64,000 nucleotides of DNA from Anaerolineales bacterium (GCA_016928575.1 JAFGKK010000088.1:1-64000), one strand, 5' to 3'; shown: positions 28,243 to 37,878, numbered from the stretch's first letter. The notes: generated by a model not told the origin, from the letters alone. Numbers and translations are program-made.

Positions 28243-28615
28243 CAGTTCCTCGGTTACCAGGGGGTGTGCATGCACGCAAGTTACTCATCGGTTGACACTC
28301 CAGCCTTTTCCGAATCCAGAGAAGCCGATCGCTTAACCCGGCGCAACCGGGCTGGATTCCCGCGTGGCGCCAAGGGAGATCGTATTCCCGGGATGGGATT
28401 CCGGATGAATCTTTTCCTCCCCTGACTGCTCGGGGTCCGCTGGATTCCCAAAAAGCGCATGGGTATCGCCGCGGAAGATTGGCCGCTGGCCGCTGGGCGC
28501 TTCACTCAAGGAAGGCCGGACCATCGCGCGGAAGGGCGAGGCCGAGGACCGCCCATTGTGACGGGATTCAAGGACATATCTGCGGCTCGGCGGGCGGCGC
28601 GGCAAGCCTCTGCGG
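28243..28615. other. Stretch after tRNA-Val without recognised gene
   Basis: About 370 bp. Apparent frames here lack ribosome sites. A frame leading into the small gene at 28616 is open from 28562 onward, so part of a longer ancestral gene may once have been here. Confidence 0.4.
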
Positions 28616-28864
28616 GTGTTCACCGACGGCTTCTTCTTCATCATCAAACACCGGATCGCCACGGCCGAGCAAGCCGGCGCCGGGATGGGCGCGGCGGACG
28701 CGTGCGAGTTCGAGAAGTCCGCCGACGAGGTGACCAAGCGCTTCTCCCAATCCTTGCAGGATCCGTACGGGGCCGCCAGGGCGGAGACGGCACTCCAACA
28801 GCAGGTCCGCGAAACGACGGCCCCGCCCGCGAAAGAGGAGAAGACGGTACAATCGAAGAAATGA
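28616..28864 (+). CDS. Small hypothetical protein, possibly a gene remnant
   Basis: 82 aa from a GTG. Third codon positions are almost all G or C, as in real genes of this genome. The stop overlaps the ATG of the acetyltransferase-like gene by four bases. The sequence begins FTDGFFFIIKHR and ends in a Lys/Glu-rich tail. There is no clear ribosome site, and the open frame runs upstream to 28562 without an ATG, so it may be a 5'-truncated gene. I do not recognise a family. Confidence 0.45.
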   Translation: MFTDGFFFIIKHRIATAEQAGAGMGAADACEFEKSADEVTKRFSQSLQDPYGAARAETALQQQVRETTAPPAKEEKTVQSKK

Positions 28865-29982
28865 AAATTGTGCGGGTGGATCCGGGAGTGAAAAGGCAGG
28901 TCGGGGAGTTCCTCGACCTGCCTTTTTCCCTCTACCGCGGCTGTCCGCAGTGGGTGCCGCCGCTGGCGGCCGACGCCCGGTCCATGCTCGACCGCAAGCG
29001 GCATCCGTTCTACCGGCATTCCGACGCGGCGTTTTTCCTGGCGGACGACGGCGGACGGCGCGCAGTGGGGCGGATCGCGGTTCTCGACAACCGGCACTAC
29101 AACGAATACAACCGCGAGCGGACCGCTTTCTTTTACCTGTTTGAATGCCGGGATGATTCCGCCGCCGCCAAAGCGCTCTTTCATGCGGCGGCGGATTGGG
29201 CCCGGGCGCGGGGGTTGAACCGTTTGTGGGGGCCGAAAGGATTCACCTCGCTGGACGGCATGGGCCTGCTTGTGCGCGGATTCGAGCACCGGCCTGCGCT
29301 TGGGATCCCGTACAACTTCCCCTACTATCCGAAGCTGATGGAGGAAAGCGGTTTCCGCGGCACGGCGGACGTCGTCTCCGGATACTTCAACCGTTCCGCG
29401 CAACTGCCCGAGCACATCCACAAAATGGCGGAGATCGTCCGGCGCCGGCGCGGATTGCGGATTTTACAATTCCGCTCGCGGCGAGACCTGGCTAAAGTCG
29501 TCCCGCGCCTGCAGAAGCTGTACAACGATTCGCTCGCCGGCACGACCGGCAACACGCCGCTGACCGACGACGAGGCCAAAGCGATGGCGGACCAGATCTT
29601 GTGGTTCGCCGATCCGCACCTGATCAAACTGATCGCCAAGGGAGACGAGTTGGTGGGGTTCGTCTTCGCGTATCCAGACATCTCGGCCGCGCTGCAGCGC
29701 ACCCGCGGGCGCTTGTTCCCGTTCGGGTGGATCGACCTCCTATTGGAATTGAGGCGCACTAAGTGGGTCAACCTCAACGGCGCAGGGATCGTCGATAAAT
29801 ACCGCGGCTTGGGCGGGACGGCGATTCTCTTCGACGAGATGGCCAAGAGCCTGCAGGCGGGGAACTTTGAACACGCCGACGTGGTCCAGGTGGGCGTGGA
29901 GAACGACAAGATGCAGCGCGAGCTGCGCGGCCTGGGATTCGATTTTTACAAAACGCACCGGATGTACGAAAAGGCGATATAA
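28861..29982 (+). CDS. GNAT-like N-acetyltransferase family protein
   Basis: 373 aa. The sequence matches large GNAT-fold proteins of uncertain substrate: LDLPFSLYRGCPQWVPPL near the N-terminus, a GRIAVLDNRHYNEYN strand, YNFPYYPKLMEESGF in the middle and a C-terminal acyl-CoA-binding-like region (GIVDKYRGLGGTAILFDEM). It probably transfers an acyl group from acyl-CoA to an amine, but no target is known. The ATG at 28861 overlaps the stop of the small upstream gene, suggesting coupling. Confidence 0.75.
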   Translation: MKIVRVDPGVKRQVGEFLDLPFSLYRGCPQWVPPLAADARSMLDRKRHPFYRHSDAAFFLADDGGRRAVGRIAVLDNRHYNEYNRERTAFFYLFECRDDSAAAKALFHAAADWARARGLNRLWGPKGFTSLDGMGLLVRGFEHRPALGIPYNFPYYPKLMEESGFRGTADVVSGYFNRSAQLPEHIHKMAEIVRRRRGLRILQFRSRRDLAKVVPRLQKLYNDSLAGTTGNTPLTDDEAKAMADQILWFADPHLIKLIAKGDELVGFVFAYPDISAALQRTRGRLFPFGWIDLLLELRRTKWVNLNGAGIVDKYRGLGGTAILFDEMAKSLQAGNFEHADVVQVGVENDKMQRELRGLGFDFYKTHRMYEKAI

Positions 29983-30448
29983 CGATTGATTATCGTCCTT
30001 TGAGAATCGACAATCGGAGAACCCAATATCGGAGATACAGACCTGTGAAAGCGGGGCTTTGAAAATTCCTGCGGGGATCTTGCCCAGGGGGAGACGGATC
30101 GTTTTTTTTGTAAAGAGCCGGATGCTGCGTTTTTACTCCGAGACGAGAAGAAAATCAACAGCCGTATTCGAGCTATGGAAGTTGGCAGAAATAGGATTTT
30201 TCCAAGCAAAACCTTGCCGCCGAGCTTAAAATCTGAACTTCAGAGGGCGAAAGGCTGGTTTTTTATGGATAATTTGCGGAAATACCGCATGATCTTTCAT
30301 ATCTTTGTTATTGATTAGCGTGGCACCCTATGATAGGAAAGCCAATAATTGCCATGGAATCAAAATTGGGGGGATAAGGGATCTATTAAGATTCAGCAAT
30401 TGCTGCAGAAACCGGAGAAGTATATTTGATTTCCATCAAGGAAGCGCC
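29983..30448. other. AT-richer intergenic stretch with candidate promoter
   Basis: About 465 bp without a gene. TTGTTA (30305-30310), 18-bp spacer, TATGAT (30329-30334) is a fair promoter candidate for the lipoprotein pair downstream. Nothing else is recognised. Confidence 0.45.
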
Positions 30449-32527
30449 ATGAAAATGGATAAAAAAAGATTCCGATGGATTTTATTCCTGGCGGGCCTGG
30501 TTTGGATTTCTGGCTGCCAGGGGGATCCGAGCGTCGTGCCCACCTCCTCCGCTACTCCCACGCGGGCAATTGCCACCGAAACCCAGACCCCCACCGTTAC
30601 TGCCACGGGAACCATCCCGCCCCATGAATTAATCCACCCTTCGCAAACTCCCACGCTCGCCGCCCAGCAGGCGGCGAAGTACAGATTGAAGGTCTTGACG
30701 GCAGAGAACATATCCCAGGCGAAAATTCTGCCCCTATCACCCAAGCTGACGCCGGCGCCGCTTTCGGTGGCTTGGGCGGCCGACGGGAAAACGGTTGCCA
30801 TCGGAACCAGTGGGAGTTTTCTCCTGAAGGATCCGAAGGGGGACGCCATCTACGAGCGGAGGGTGACCTACGGAGTGCAAGCCATTGCTTTTTCACCGGA
30901 TGGCGGGGAGGTGGCATTCGCCGACGGGCATAATGTATACGTCTTCCCGGTGAACGCGCCGCAAAAAGAAACCGCCCTAACCGGCCATACCCGCGCGGTC
31001 TTGGCGCTGGTTTTTGACGATGCGGGCAAGCTTCTGGCGTCGGCCGGCGAGGACAACCAGATAATTTTTTGGCAGGATAATTCTCCGCAGAAGAAAACGG
31101 TTCTCAAGAACGATAATCCCTTGATCCGGGGATTGGCCTTCACACCTGATTCAAAATACCTCTTTTCTTCCTCGGATGGAGGGGCCATCCGAAAATGGAA
31201 TTTGGAGACCCAATCCGTGGAGCGGGAGTTCGATTGCGCATGCGAGGGGACGACCCGGCTGATGCGGGTGGAGGGCATCCTCTACGCGGGAACGGAGGAA
31301 GGCTGGCTGCAATCCTGGGACATGGCAGAGGGAACCAGGGGACTGCAATTCGACACCGGATTGGGACAGATACGCTCGCTGACTCCGCATGGCAGTGAAG
31401 GACAGATCCTCTTGGCGGGCATGGATGGGAGAGTGGGGATTCTGGCGGGCGGCCGGGAAAGCGACTTCCGGGTTCTCTCCCTGACCTACGGCGCGATCAC
31501 CTCGGCGGCCTCCGACCCGCAAGGCGGGCAAATCCTCATCGCGGCTTCCGATCATTTGGCGGTAACCGTGGATTCGATATCAGGGGAATGGAAGAACACG
31601 CTTTTTTCCGGGACTCCGGGCGGGGCGCGGGATTTTTCCTTCAATCGCGATGGAACCTATATCTATCATTCCTTATGGTCGGCCTTCTCGCGCTGGAACA
31701 TGGCGCAATCGATCAACCAAAGCGTCACCGCTTATTCGCGTATCTCCTCGATCTTCGGGACAAACCCCTGGGCGTTCCTGCCGGATGGAAACCTGATCGT
31801 CATTCTGGAAGACAGCAACCGAAGAAATTCTCTGGCAATCCTGGATCCGGACTCGGGGGGGATTGAGAAAATACCCGAGACGGAAACCATGTCGCCGATC
31901 ATAGCGGCCGATGTGGACTCGACGGGAAAGTACCTGGCCTGGCAGATCGAAGGGTATGGACGCGGAGCCGGTCTCCTGAATTTCATGGGCCTCGACGGTC
32001 AGGAAAGAACCCAATGGGCAAGCGAGATGCCCGGATACGGGTATTGGGCATTCCGACGCCCGTTGGCGCTTCTTTCCAATCGCATCCTGTTTACCGCCGG
32101 ACCGGACGGCTTGCGTCGCTACACGGCCGGCAAGCCGGAGCCGGATCTGGTTTCACAAGAGGGGTATCTGGATCTGCGGCTGTCCACTGACGAAAAGATG
32201 CTGGCCGCTGTGGTTGCCTATCCCAGTCCCTTAAAACCCCAGGGACATATAAACATTTACCGGGTTTCCGATGACGGCAACCTGGAGCGGGTGCAGCGGA
32301 TCGTGGGGGAGGCGGTGTCGCTCGGCCCGCGGGGCGAATTGCTGGCGACGCTCTACGGCGGGCTCCTTAAAGTGATCGACACGACCGACTTCCGCGAATT
32401 GCGGACCTATGTGGTTTTGGGGGAGAAAATCAAATACGTCCAATTCAGCCCGGCCGGCGATTGTTTCGCGGCGCTTACGGATAAAAACAACGTTTATATA
32501 TGGGGGATCCCGGCGGATGCGGTCTGA
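30449..32527 (+). CDS. WD40-type beta-propeller lipoprotein
   Basis: 692 aa. AAGGAAG precedes the ATG at 30449. The signal peptide ends in a lipobox with Cys23 (SGC), and a Thr/Pro-rich tether follows (residues about 30-60). The mature part contains repeated WD40-like blades such as VQAIAFSPDGGEVAFADG, LVFDDAGKLLASAGEDNQII and GLAFTPDSKYLFSSSDGG, enough for one or two propellers. It is likely anchored outside the membrane as a binding scaffold; no enzyme motif is visible. It is followed after 15 bases by a second propeller-like lipoprotein, so the two probably act together. Confidence 0.82.
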   Translation: MKMDKKRFRWILFLAGLVWISGCQGDPSVVPTSSATPTRAIATETQTPTVTATGTIPPHELIHPSQTPTLAAQQAAKYRLKVLTAENISQAKILPLSPKLTPAPLSVAWAADGKTVAIGTSGSFLLKDPKGDAIYERRVTYGVQAIAFSPDGGEVAFADGHNVYVFPVNAPQKETALTGHTRAVLALVFDDAGKLLASAGEDNQIIFWQDNSPQKKTVLKNDNPLIRGLAFTPDSKYLFSSSDGGAIRKWNLETQSVEREFDCACEGTTRLMRVEGILYAGTEEGWLQSWDMAEGTRGLQFDTGLGQIRSLTPHGSEGQILLAGMDGRVGILAGGRESDFRVLSLTYGAITSAASDPQGGQILIAASDHLAVTVDSISGEWKNTLFSGTPGGARDFSFNRDGTYIYHSLWSAFSRWNMAQSINQSVTAYSRISSIFGTNPWAFLPDGNLIVILEDSNRRNSLAILDPDSGGIEKIPETETMSPIIAADVDSTGKYLAWQIEGYGRGAGLLNFMGLDGQERTQWASEMPGYGYWAFRRPLALLSNRILFTAGPDGLRRYTAGKPEPDLVSQEGYLDLRLSTDEKMLAAVVAYPSPLKPQGHINIYRVSDDGNLERVQRIVGEAVSLGPRGELLATLYGGLLKVIDTTDFRELRTYVVLGEKIKYVQFSPAGDCFAALTDKNNVYIWGIPADAV

Positions 32528-32542
32528 GGCCTGGAGGGCGCC

Positions 32543-34420
32543 ATGAAAAAACATATCCTGTTTCTTCTCGTATTTATTCTCCTGACCTCGTGCTCTTCCC
32601 CTTCGCCGGCCGCGACGGCAACACCGGTTCCCTCTCCGAGCGAGGCGCCGGTGAAGACGCCGGTGGAAACCGGCGTTTACCGGGTTGCATCACTGACGAA
32701 GATTTACGCCGGGCCGGACTCGGCTTTTTTCCCCGAATCCGGAACGCTTGCTCCTGATACCGTGATTACGATTCTGGGGTTTTGGGGGAATTATTCCCTG
32801 GTTTTAAGTGAAGGGCTGGAGGGATATGTTATGACGGAGGATATTGAACCTGCGCCGGTCGGCTCTCCTGGGCTGGACCCTTTGACCATCCCGGCCTATA
32901 ACGAGATCGCGGTGGATCCGGCGCCCGACGATCTGGTCCGTTATGGATGGATGAGTTCCCCCCGCTGGATGCTGGCCGCTCCCCCGAACGGATTTCTCAT
33001 CTGGGAAATCCAAGTTTCCGATCCGGCTCCGGCAGGCTTGAGTATCGCCATCTCTGCGTCCTCCCCGCTTCTGGCCAAGGATCCCTGGCGGTCGCACTCG
33101 ATAGTGCTTGGAATGGAATCGGACTCTGTGCTCACGCTCGAGCTGAATGACGGTCTGAAGGCCGCATCACCGGCCGAGGCGCTGCTGTATTCGGATTCGA
33201 TCGGGAAGATTCCCGCCGGCGGGCGGTTTCTGCTCATGGCGGGGATGGAAAAAGGCGTTTTGCAGAGCATGGTGTTCCGCGAAGGGGAAAGCTCCGCGGC
33301 GCCGATCGCATCGTATTCCACCTCGGCGTTGAACCTCTCCTTTATGAAAGGAAACCGGGCGGAGATCCATACCGCTCTACGGGGCGCATCGTCGGTAGAT
33401 CCGGAGGGGCTGGAGATTCAGGTCCGGGCTATCCCGGACGGAATCCACAACAACCAATTGAGGCCGGGGAACAATTCTTTGGTCTCACCCGGTCGGCTGG
33501 TTCTCAACGGTGACGGATCGGTCTTGGCCCTCCAGGATACCGGCGGGCGTGTTGATTTCGTGGAGACTGGAACGTGGTCCAAGATCGGATCGGTCTCGAC
33601 CAAATTATATCCGGGTGGGATGGATTTTTCATCAAGCGGTCTTGTGGCGACGGTCGGGAGCGATCACCGACTGGCCGTGTTCAACATGCTGGACGGCTCA
33701 CTGGTCGCCCTTCGCCCGGGGTGGCCTGAGTCGCCGGACCCCGCTTGCAGGGCTCAGTTTGATTACTCGGAAAGCTTGATCGGGATGAACTGCGGCGGGG
33801 GACTAGTCGGCCTATTTCGCGCCTCCGATGGGGCCGCCATTTCCTCGGTCAGCCCCTTTCCCCTTTTCCGGAGTTATCGAATTGGTCGGGACCTTCTATC
33901 GATTCATGGCGCCGTCAGGGGGTCCACCAGTTTAATTTCGGCCATTGCCGTCACGAAAGATTTTCAGACTTGGCGGTTTATCCGCATCGAAGGTCACGAC
34001 AACCTTGTCGGGATGGGGGATGAGGGAGGGATATTCGCCTCGCTCAATCCCAACAAATCCAGTATAAATATTTTTGAAATCCGCGAAGACAAGCTCAATC
34101 CGGCTCCGGTCCTGTACGTGCCGGTTACCCCGGGAGAATCCCAAGAGGATCCTTTCGTCGGCGCCGAGGCCGTATTCTTCGAACACAATACGAAAACCAT
34201 CCTTGTTTTCATCTATGCGCAGCATCTGCAGTTTTCGGTCTACGCCGTCGGGAATAACAAGGCGCTGTTCTCCCAATCGTTTCCGATCGAGTCCACCGCC
34301 TTTAACTATACATTCAGCCGGGACGGGAGGACTCTGGCGTTCCTTTCCGCCGAGCGGTCGTTGACCCTCATGCGTTTTTCCGATCCGGTCGAAATCCGGG
34401 AATGGTCTATGCCCATATAG
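32543..34420 (+). CDS. Lipoprotein with SH3-like and beta-propeller regions
   Basis: 625 aa. GGAGGG precedes the ATG. Lipobox LLTSC gives Cys17. Residues about 45-100 resemble a bacterial SH3-like domain (KIYAGPDSAFF ... VLSEGLEGYVMTEDIEP), often used for cell-wall binding. The rest has beta-rich repeats with propeller character (VLNGDGSVLALQDTGG, MDFSSSGLVATVGSDHRLAVF). It is co-directional with the preceding lipoprotein with a 15-bp gap. Role unknown; surface binding or sensing is the natural inference. Confidence 0.75.
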   Translation: MKKHILFLLVFILLTSCSSPSPAATATPVPSPSEAPVKTPVETGVYRVASLTKIYAGPDSAFFPESGTLAPDTVITILGFWGNYSLVLSEGLEGYVMTEDIEPAPVGSPGLDPLTIPAYNEIAVDPAPDDLVRYGWMSSPRWMLAAPPNGFLIWEIQVSDPAPAGLSIAISASSPLLAKDPWRSHSIVLGMESDSVLTLELNDGLKAASPAEALLYSDSIGKIPAGGRFLLMAGMEKGVLQSMVFREGESSAAPIASYSTSALNLSFMKGNRAEIHTALRGASSVDPEGLEIQVRAIPDGIHNNQLRPGNNSLVSPGRLVLNGDGSVLALQDTGGRVDFVETGTWSKIGSVSTKLYPGGMDFSSSGLVATVGSDHRLAVFNMLDGSLVALRPGWPESPDPACRAQFDYSESLIGMNCGGGLVGLFRASDGAAISSVSPFPLFRSYRIGRDLLSIHGAVRGSTSLISAIAVTKDFQTWRFIRIEGHDNLVGMGDEGGIFASLNPNKSSINIFEIREDKLNPAPVLYVPVTPGESQEDPFVGAEAVFFEHNTKTILVFIYAQHLQFSVYAVGNNKALFSQSFPIESTAFNYTFSRDGRTLAFLSAERSLTLMRFSDPVEIREWSMPI

Positions 34421-34541
34421 CATTATTATTGACCAAATAAAGCCGGTGTATTTTTTCGTATGGGAAACCCGTCGACCATCAGACGAAAAAAGCGATAATC
34501 CTTTTCCCAAACCCTTCATGTTCTTCGTGGATAAATATTAT

Positions 34542-35219
34542 TCAATCGCGAAGGGCGTCGAGCAGGCTGTCGCCGATTTCCAATAAAGAATTCACCGTCC
34601 GGTCCGCCGCAAGGTAATGCGGGTCGTTTCGCAATTCCGGCAGCGGGACGGCGATGCACTTCATTCCGGCGGCCTTGGCGGCCTGCACGCCGGCGATCGA
34701 ATCCTCGATCGCCAGGCACGCCTGCGGCGGAACCCCGAGGCTTGTTGCCGCGGCAAGATACACGTCCGGGTGGGGCTTTCCGCGGGGTTCGTTTTCCGCC
34801 GAGCAGACCGCTTCGAAATACGGCCGTACCCCCAGGCGGTCGAGCACCGCATCGATGAGCGACCGGGCCGAGGACGAGGCCAGCGCCAGGCGCAGCCCGC
34901 GCGAACGGAAGAGGCCCAGGGCGTCCATCAACCCCGGCATGGCCTCGCCCCGTTCACGCACCCGGCGGATCACCCCCCGGAGGATCTCCGCGGCGAGGAT
35001 CTCCGGCGGGGGGCCGTTCCACGGCCGGCGATCGTACCAGTAACGGGTCACTTCCCCGATGCGCATGCCCGTGGTCAGGATGCAATCCGACTCGGTCAGC
35101 TGCAGGCCGTGCCGGCCGAAGATTTCGATTTCCGATTCGCGCCAAAACGGTTCAGAATCGATCAGGATTCCGTCCATGTCGAACACAACCGCCCGGAGCG
35201 GGGAGGGGCGCGGGGTCAT
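34542..35219 (-). CDS. HAD-family sugar-phosphate phosphatase (HxpB-like)
   Basis: 225 aa. HAD motifs: VVFDMDG with nucleophile Asp (motif I), ASSS (II), GKPHPDVY with Lys (III), and IEDSIAGV (IV). WYDRRPWNGPP matches the E. coli hexitol phosphatase B / 2-deoxyglucose-6-phosphatase group better than beta-phosphoglucomutase. It probably dephosphorylates a sugar or hexitol phosphate in the cytoplasm. It follows the FkbM methyltransferase by 11 bases and forms an operon with it. Confidence 0.85.
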   Translation of the reverse strand: MTPRPSPLRAVVFDMDGILIDSEPFWRESEIEIFGRHGLQLTESDCILTTGMRIGEVTRYWYDRRPWNGPPPEILAAEILRGVIRRVRERGEAMPGLMDALGLFRSRGLRLALASSSARSLIDAVLDRLGVRPYFEAVCSAENEPRGKPHPDVYLAAATSLGVPPQACLAIEDSIAGVQAAKAAGMKCIAVPLPELRNDPHYLAADRTVNSLLEIGDSLLDALRD

Positions 35220-35230
35220 GGCGCGGGTCC

Positions 35231-36022
35231 TCAGGAATTCCGCACGGCGGTGAGGAATCCGATGTGTTTGTGGACGGGGTTGTCGCGCAGGGTCACGGCG
35301 AATCCCTTGCGGCGCAGAAAGTCCGCCAGTTCGCTGTGGGAGTGGGGCGTGCAGCCGTCGTGGTACTCCATGGCAATGCGCTCGATCCGGCGGAGGGTTT
35401 CGTCGGACGCACCGAGGAAAATCTCATATTCCGCGCCCTCGCAATCGACCTTGAGGAGATCGCAACGGGCGAATCCGGCTTTACGGAGCGCCTCTTCCAG
35501 CGTGGCGCCCTCAACCGTGAGTGCGGAAGACGGAGCGGATCCTTCGCCCGGCGCGGTGCTATGCTGGACCGCGATTCCGGTGGCGGTCTGCAGACGCATC
35601 GGACCGGAGTGCGCGCCGACGGCCAGGGGGAACGCCTGCACGTTGCGAATGCCGTTCAACAGGAGGTTCTCCTTTAACAGGTCGAAAGATTCGGCGAACG
35701 GTTCGAAGGCGGCGATTCGACGCTGCGGATGACCCCGGGCGGCGCGGATGGAAAAATCCCCCAATCCGGCGCCGATGTCCATCACCGTCCACTCCTCGCA
35801 CCAGGCGGGAAGGTCCATCTCATAGTCGCGGTCGAGGCAGGTTTCCTTGATGATCCACAGGTCCATCAGGCTGCGGAGGCGGAAGGCGCTTCCGTCGGTC
35901 AGCCGCACCGTCACCGGACGGGGCGGGCGGCCGGCCAGCAGGCGCGCCGCGCTTCCCCAACTCCGGATTCCGGCCAGGAGGGTGGGGATGGATCGCAGGT
36001 AGTAAAACCAACGGGCGAGCAT
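35231..36022 (-). CDS. FkbM-family methyltransferase
   Basis: 263 aa. SAM-binding motif VMDIGAGLGDFSIRAA, then AAFEPFAESFDLLKENL, and LLKVDCEGAEYEIF are the FkbM hallmarks. Members O-methylate sugars or polyketides. The ATG at 36022 is preceded by AAGGAA. Codon use is GC-rich like the backbone, unlike the island that starts 200 bases away on the other strand. Its place next to polysaccharide genes suggests a glycan target. Confidence 0.87.
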   Translation of the reverse strand: MLARWFYYLRSIPTLLAGIRSWGSAARLLAGRPPRPVTVRLTDGSAFRLRSLMDLWIIKETCLDRDYEMDLPAWCEEWTVMDIGAGLGDFSIRAARGHPQRRIAAFEPFAESFDLLKENLLLNGIRNVQAFPLAVGAHSGPMRLQTATGIAVQHSTAPGEGSAPSSALTVEGATLEEALRKAGFARCDLLKVDCEGAEYEIFLGASDETLRRIERIAMEYHDGCTPHSHSELADFLRRKGFAVTLRDNPVHKHIGFLTAVRNS

Positions 36023-36144
36023 ATTCCGGTTCCTTTTTTATCCGGATTTCACACCGAACGGCAAGGGTACCTTGTTTTTCGCTTGGATGTCAATCCCATT
36101 TTGAGGATCCGTCCGCAAAGGACGGTAGTACTTCTGCTTTCCCC

Positions 36145-36173
36145 TTGCCTGACAAGATATGAAAGAGGATAAT
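36145..36173 (+). promoter_or_regulatory. Candidate promoter of the polysaccharide island
   Basis: TTGCCT, 17-bp spacer, GATAAT; four and five matches to consensus. It is 39 bases before the first glycosyltransferase gene and divergent from the FkbM gene. Confidence 0.5.
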
Positions 36174-36211
36174 AAGTGGGGCGGATTTCCTGAAGAAAGG
36201 CGGGCGGTCCC

Positions 36212-37099
36212 ATGCTGATCGCGATCATCCCGGCCTACAACGAAGAGCGATTCATCGGCTCGGTTGTGCTGAAGGCGAAGAAATACGTCGATGCGGTCCT
36301 GGTGATTGACGACGGCTCGAAGGACCTCACGGCGGAAGTCGCCCGGGCGGCCGGGGCGGTGGTGGTGCGGCATGAGACCAACCGCGGCAAGGGCGCGGCG
36401 CTGAATTCGGGGTTCGAGAAGGCGCGGGAACTGCGGGCGCAGGCGGCGGTGGTGCTGGACGGGGACGGACAGCACCGGCCAGAGGACATTCCAACCGTCA
36501 TAGCGCCAATCCATGATGAGAAGGCAGATATTGTTGTGGGATCACGATATTTGGAGCAACAGAGTCATATCCCGTTTGTCCGAATTCTTGGCCATCGTTT
36601 TTTTAATTCGTTCACCAATTGGTTGACCGGTACGCACGTTACGGATTCACAAAGCGGATTCCGCGCCTTTTCGACAAAAGCCCTTCAGAGAATCAAGTTC
36701 AAATCGGAGGATTTCTCCGTGGAATCGGAAATGCAATTCCTTGCAGCGCAACAAGATTTACAGTTGACCGAAGTGCCAATTGTCATCTGCTATCCGGAAA
36801 GACCCAAACGATCGGTTATTGCGCATGGGGTCTCGGTGCTGAACGGGATTCTTCGGCTTGTCGGCCAGCACCGTCCGCTGTTGTTTTTTGGAGTACCGGG
36901 AGCTATTTTAATAACAATGGGTTTGCTGTGGGGCGCCTGGGTAGTGGATATTTATTCGCGATATCAGACGCTTGCCATCGGATACGCGCTGATAAGTGTT
37001 TTCCTTTCGATCGTTGGAATGTTCTTTTTATTAACCGGGATCATTCTGCATTCTATCCGCGCGCTGTTGATGGAATTAAAATCCGCCATGGCAAAATAG
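36212..37099 (+). CDS. GT2 glycosyltransferase (DPM-like) with two C-terminal TM helices
   Basis: 295 aa. GT-A fold motifs: IIPAYNEERFIGSVV, LVIDDGSKDLT, VVLDGDGQHRPEDIP (DXD-like) and VTDSQSGFRAFS. Two membrane helices lie at about 225-290. Such enzymes move sugars onto polyprenyl phosphate or onto lipid-linked acceptors. The first 90 codons (to about 36480) use G/C-ending codons like the backbone, and the rest uses A/T-rich codons like the island, so the gene spans a composition boundary. The reading frame stays intact. Confidence 0.88.
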   Translation: MLIAIIPAYNEERFIGSVVLKAKKYVDAVLVIDDGSKDLTAEVARAAGAVVVRHETNRGKGAALNSGFEKARELRAQAAVVLDGDGQHRPEDIPTVIAPIHDEKADIVVGSRYLEQQSHIPFVRILGHRFFNSFTNWLTGTHVTDSQSGFRAFSTKALQRIKFKSEDFSVESEMQFLAAQQDLQLTEVPIVICYPERPKRSVIAHGVSVLNGILRLVGQHRPLLFFGVPGAILITMGLLWGAWVVDIYSRYQTLAIGYALISVFLSIVGMFFLLTGIILHSIRALLMELKSAMAK

Positions 37100-37389
37100 C
37101 GTTGATATCCAGCCTTCGGAGACCTTCGACGCCCTGCGAGAGTGGATCCCAGGATCTCTTCTAGCCAGAAAAGGCTCGCGCCCGTCATCGCTGTCGATAA
37201 ATAAAACCGGAGGAACCGGTAATGATTTGTAAAAAACCATATGGTAGAAAAACTGAAAATTCGTACGCTTGGTGTACGCATCCCCCACGAACTGGATCTT
37301 ATCGGGATCGTTTTGTACATCATCCGTGAGTCTTTTCCTGCTCAAAGATAAAATTCATCTACGGATATTCTACATATCGAATAAAGGGG
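37100..37389. other. Gap after the first glycosyltransferase, possibly decayed
   Basis: No intact gene. In the frame of the next small gene, coding-like stretches are interrupted by three or more stop codons (for example near 37162 and 37327). This may be a decayed 5' part of that gene. Confidence 0.35.
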
Positions 37390-37878
37390 ATGATGGAGAC
37401 CTGTGGATTAGGAACGGCGGATAGAATAATTCTCAGACACATCGAAAATAAGGAAGGGTTTCCATTTATGCAAGCATTGACTCTCTGGAAATACGATCTG
37501 GAAGTGCCCAAAGTTGAATTGGATTTTTACCCGCAGTATCTTTGCAGGGCTTTCAGGAATATCGACCTTCTTCCATATAAAAATTCAACCCTAAATTTAG
37601 TAGGCACATTGGTTTTATTAAAAAATGCTAATCCGGACGATTTCCTCTCGCTTTTTTGGGAGTCACATTGGCCGATACAACCTGTTGGACAAACTCTGCT
37701 ATTGGCACCATCGACATGGTGTGGGAGAAAGACCCAAGCACATTCGATAGAAGAGAATTTTGGTTGTCAATTTTACGAAGTAGAAAATCCGGATTTATTT
37801 CGACCGGAGGATGTGATTGGCGGGTTACAGAGATACGGAATCTATCTAATTGAGAATGGGGCTTTTACCTTCCAGTGA
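37390..37878 (+). CDS. Hypothetical protein, possibly the 3' part of a decayed gene
   Basis: 162 aa at most. The middle (EVPKVELDFYPQYLCRAF ... LPYKNSTLNLVGTLVLL) reads like a real protein. There is no ribosome site at 37390, and another frame from 37656 also looks coding-like, so a frameshifted pseudogene is possible. I cannot name a family. It lies between two glycosyltransferases in the AT-richer island. Confidence 0.35.
   Translation: MMETCGLGTADRIILRHIENKEGFPFMQALTLWKYDLEVPKVELDFYPQYLCRAFRNIDLLPYKNSTLNLVGTLVLLKNANPDDFLSLFWESHWPIQPVGQTLLLAPSTWCGRKTQAHSIEENFGCQFYEVENPDLFRPEDVIGGLQRYGIYLIENGAFTFQ

Noticed and set aside
36088-36093. Perfect minus-strand TTGACA upstream of the FkbM gene
   Set aside because: No acceptable -10 box lies 16-18 bases downstream, so it was not called as a promoter.
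37076-37345. Minus-strand open frame after the first GT2
   Set aside because: No ribosome site or recognisable motif, and it overlaps the GT2 stop; treated as chance.
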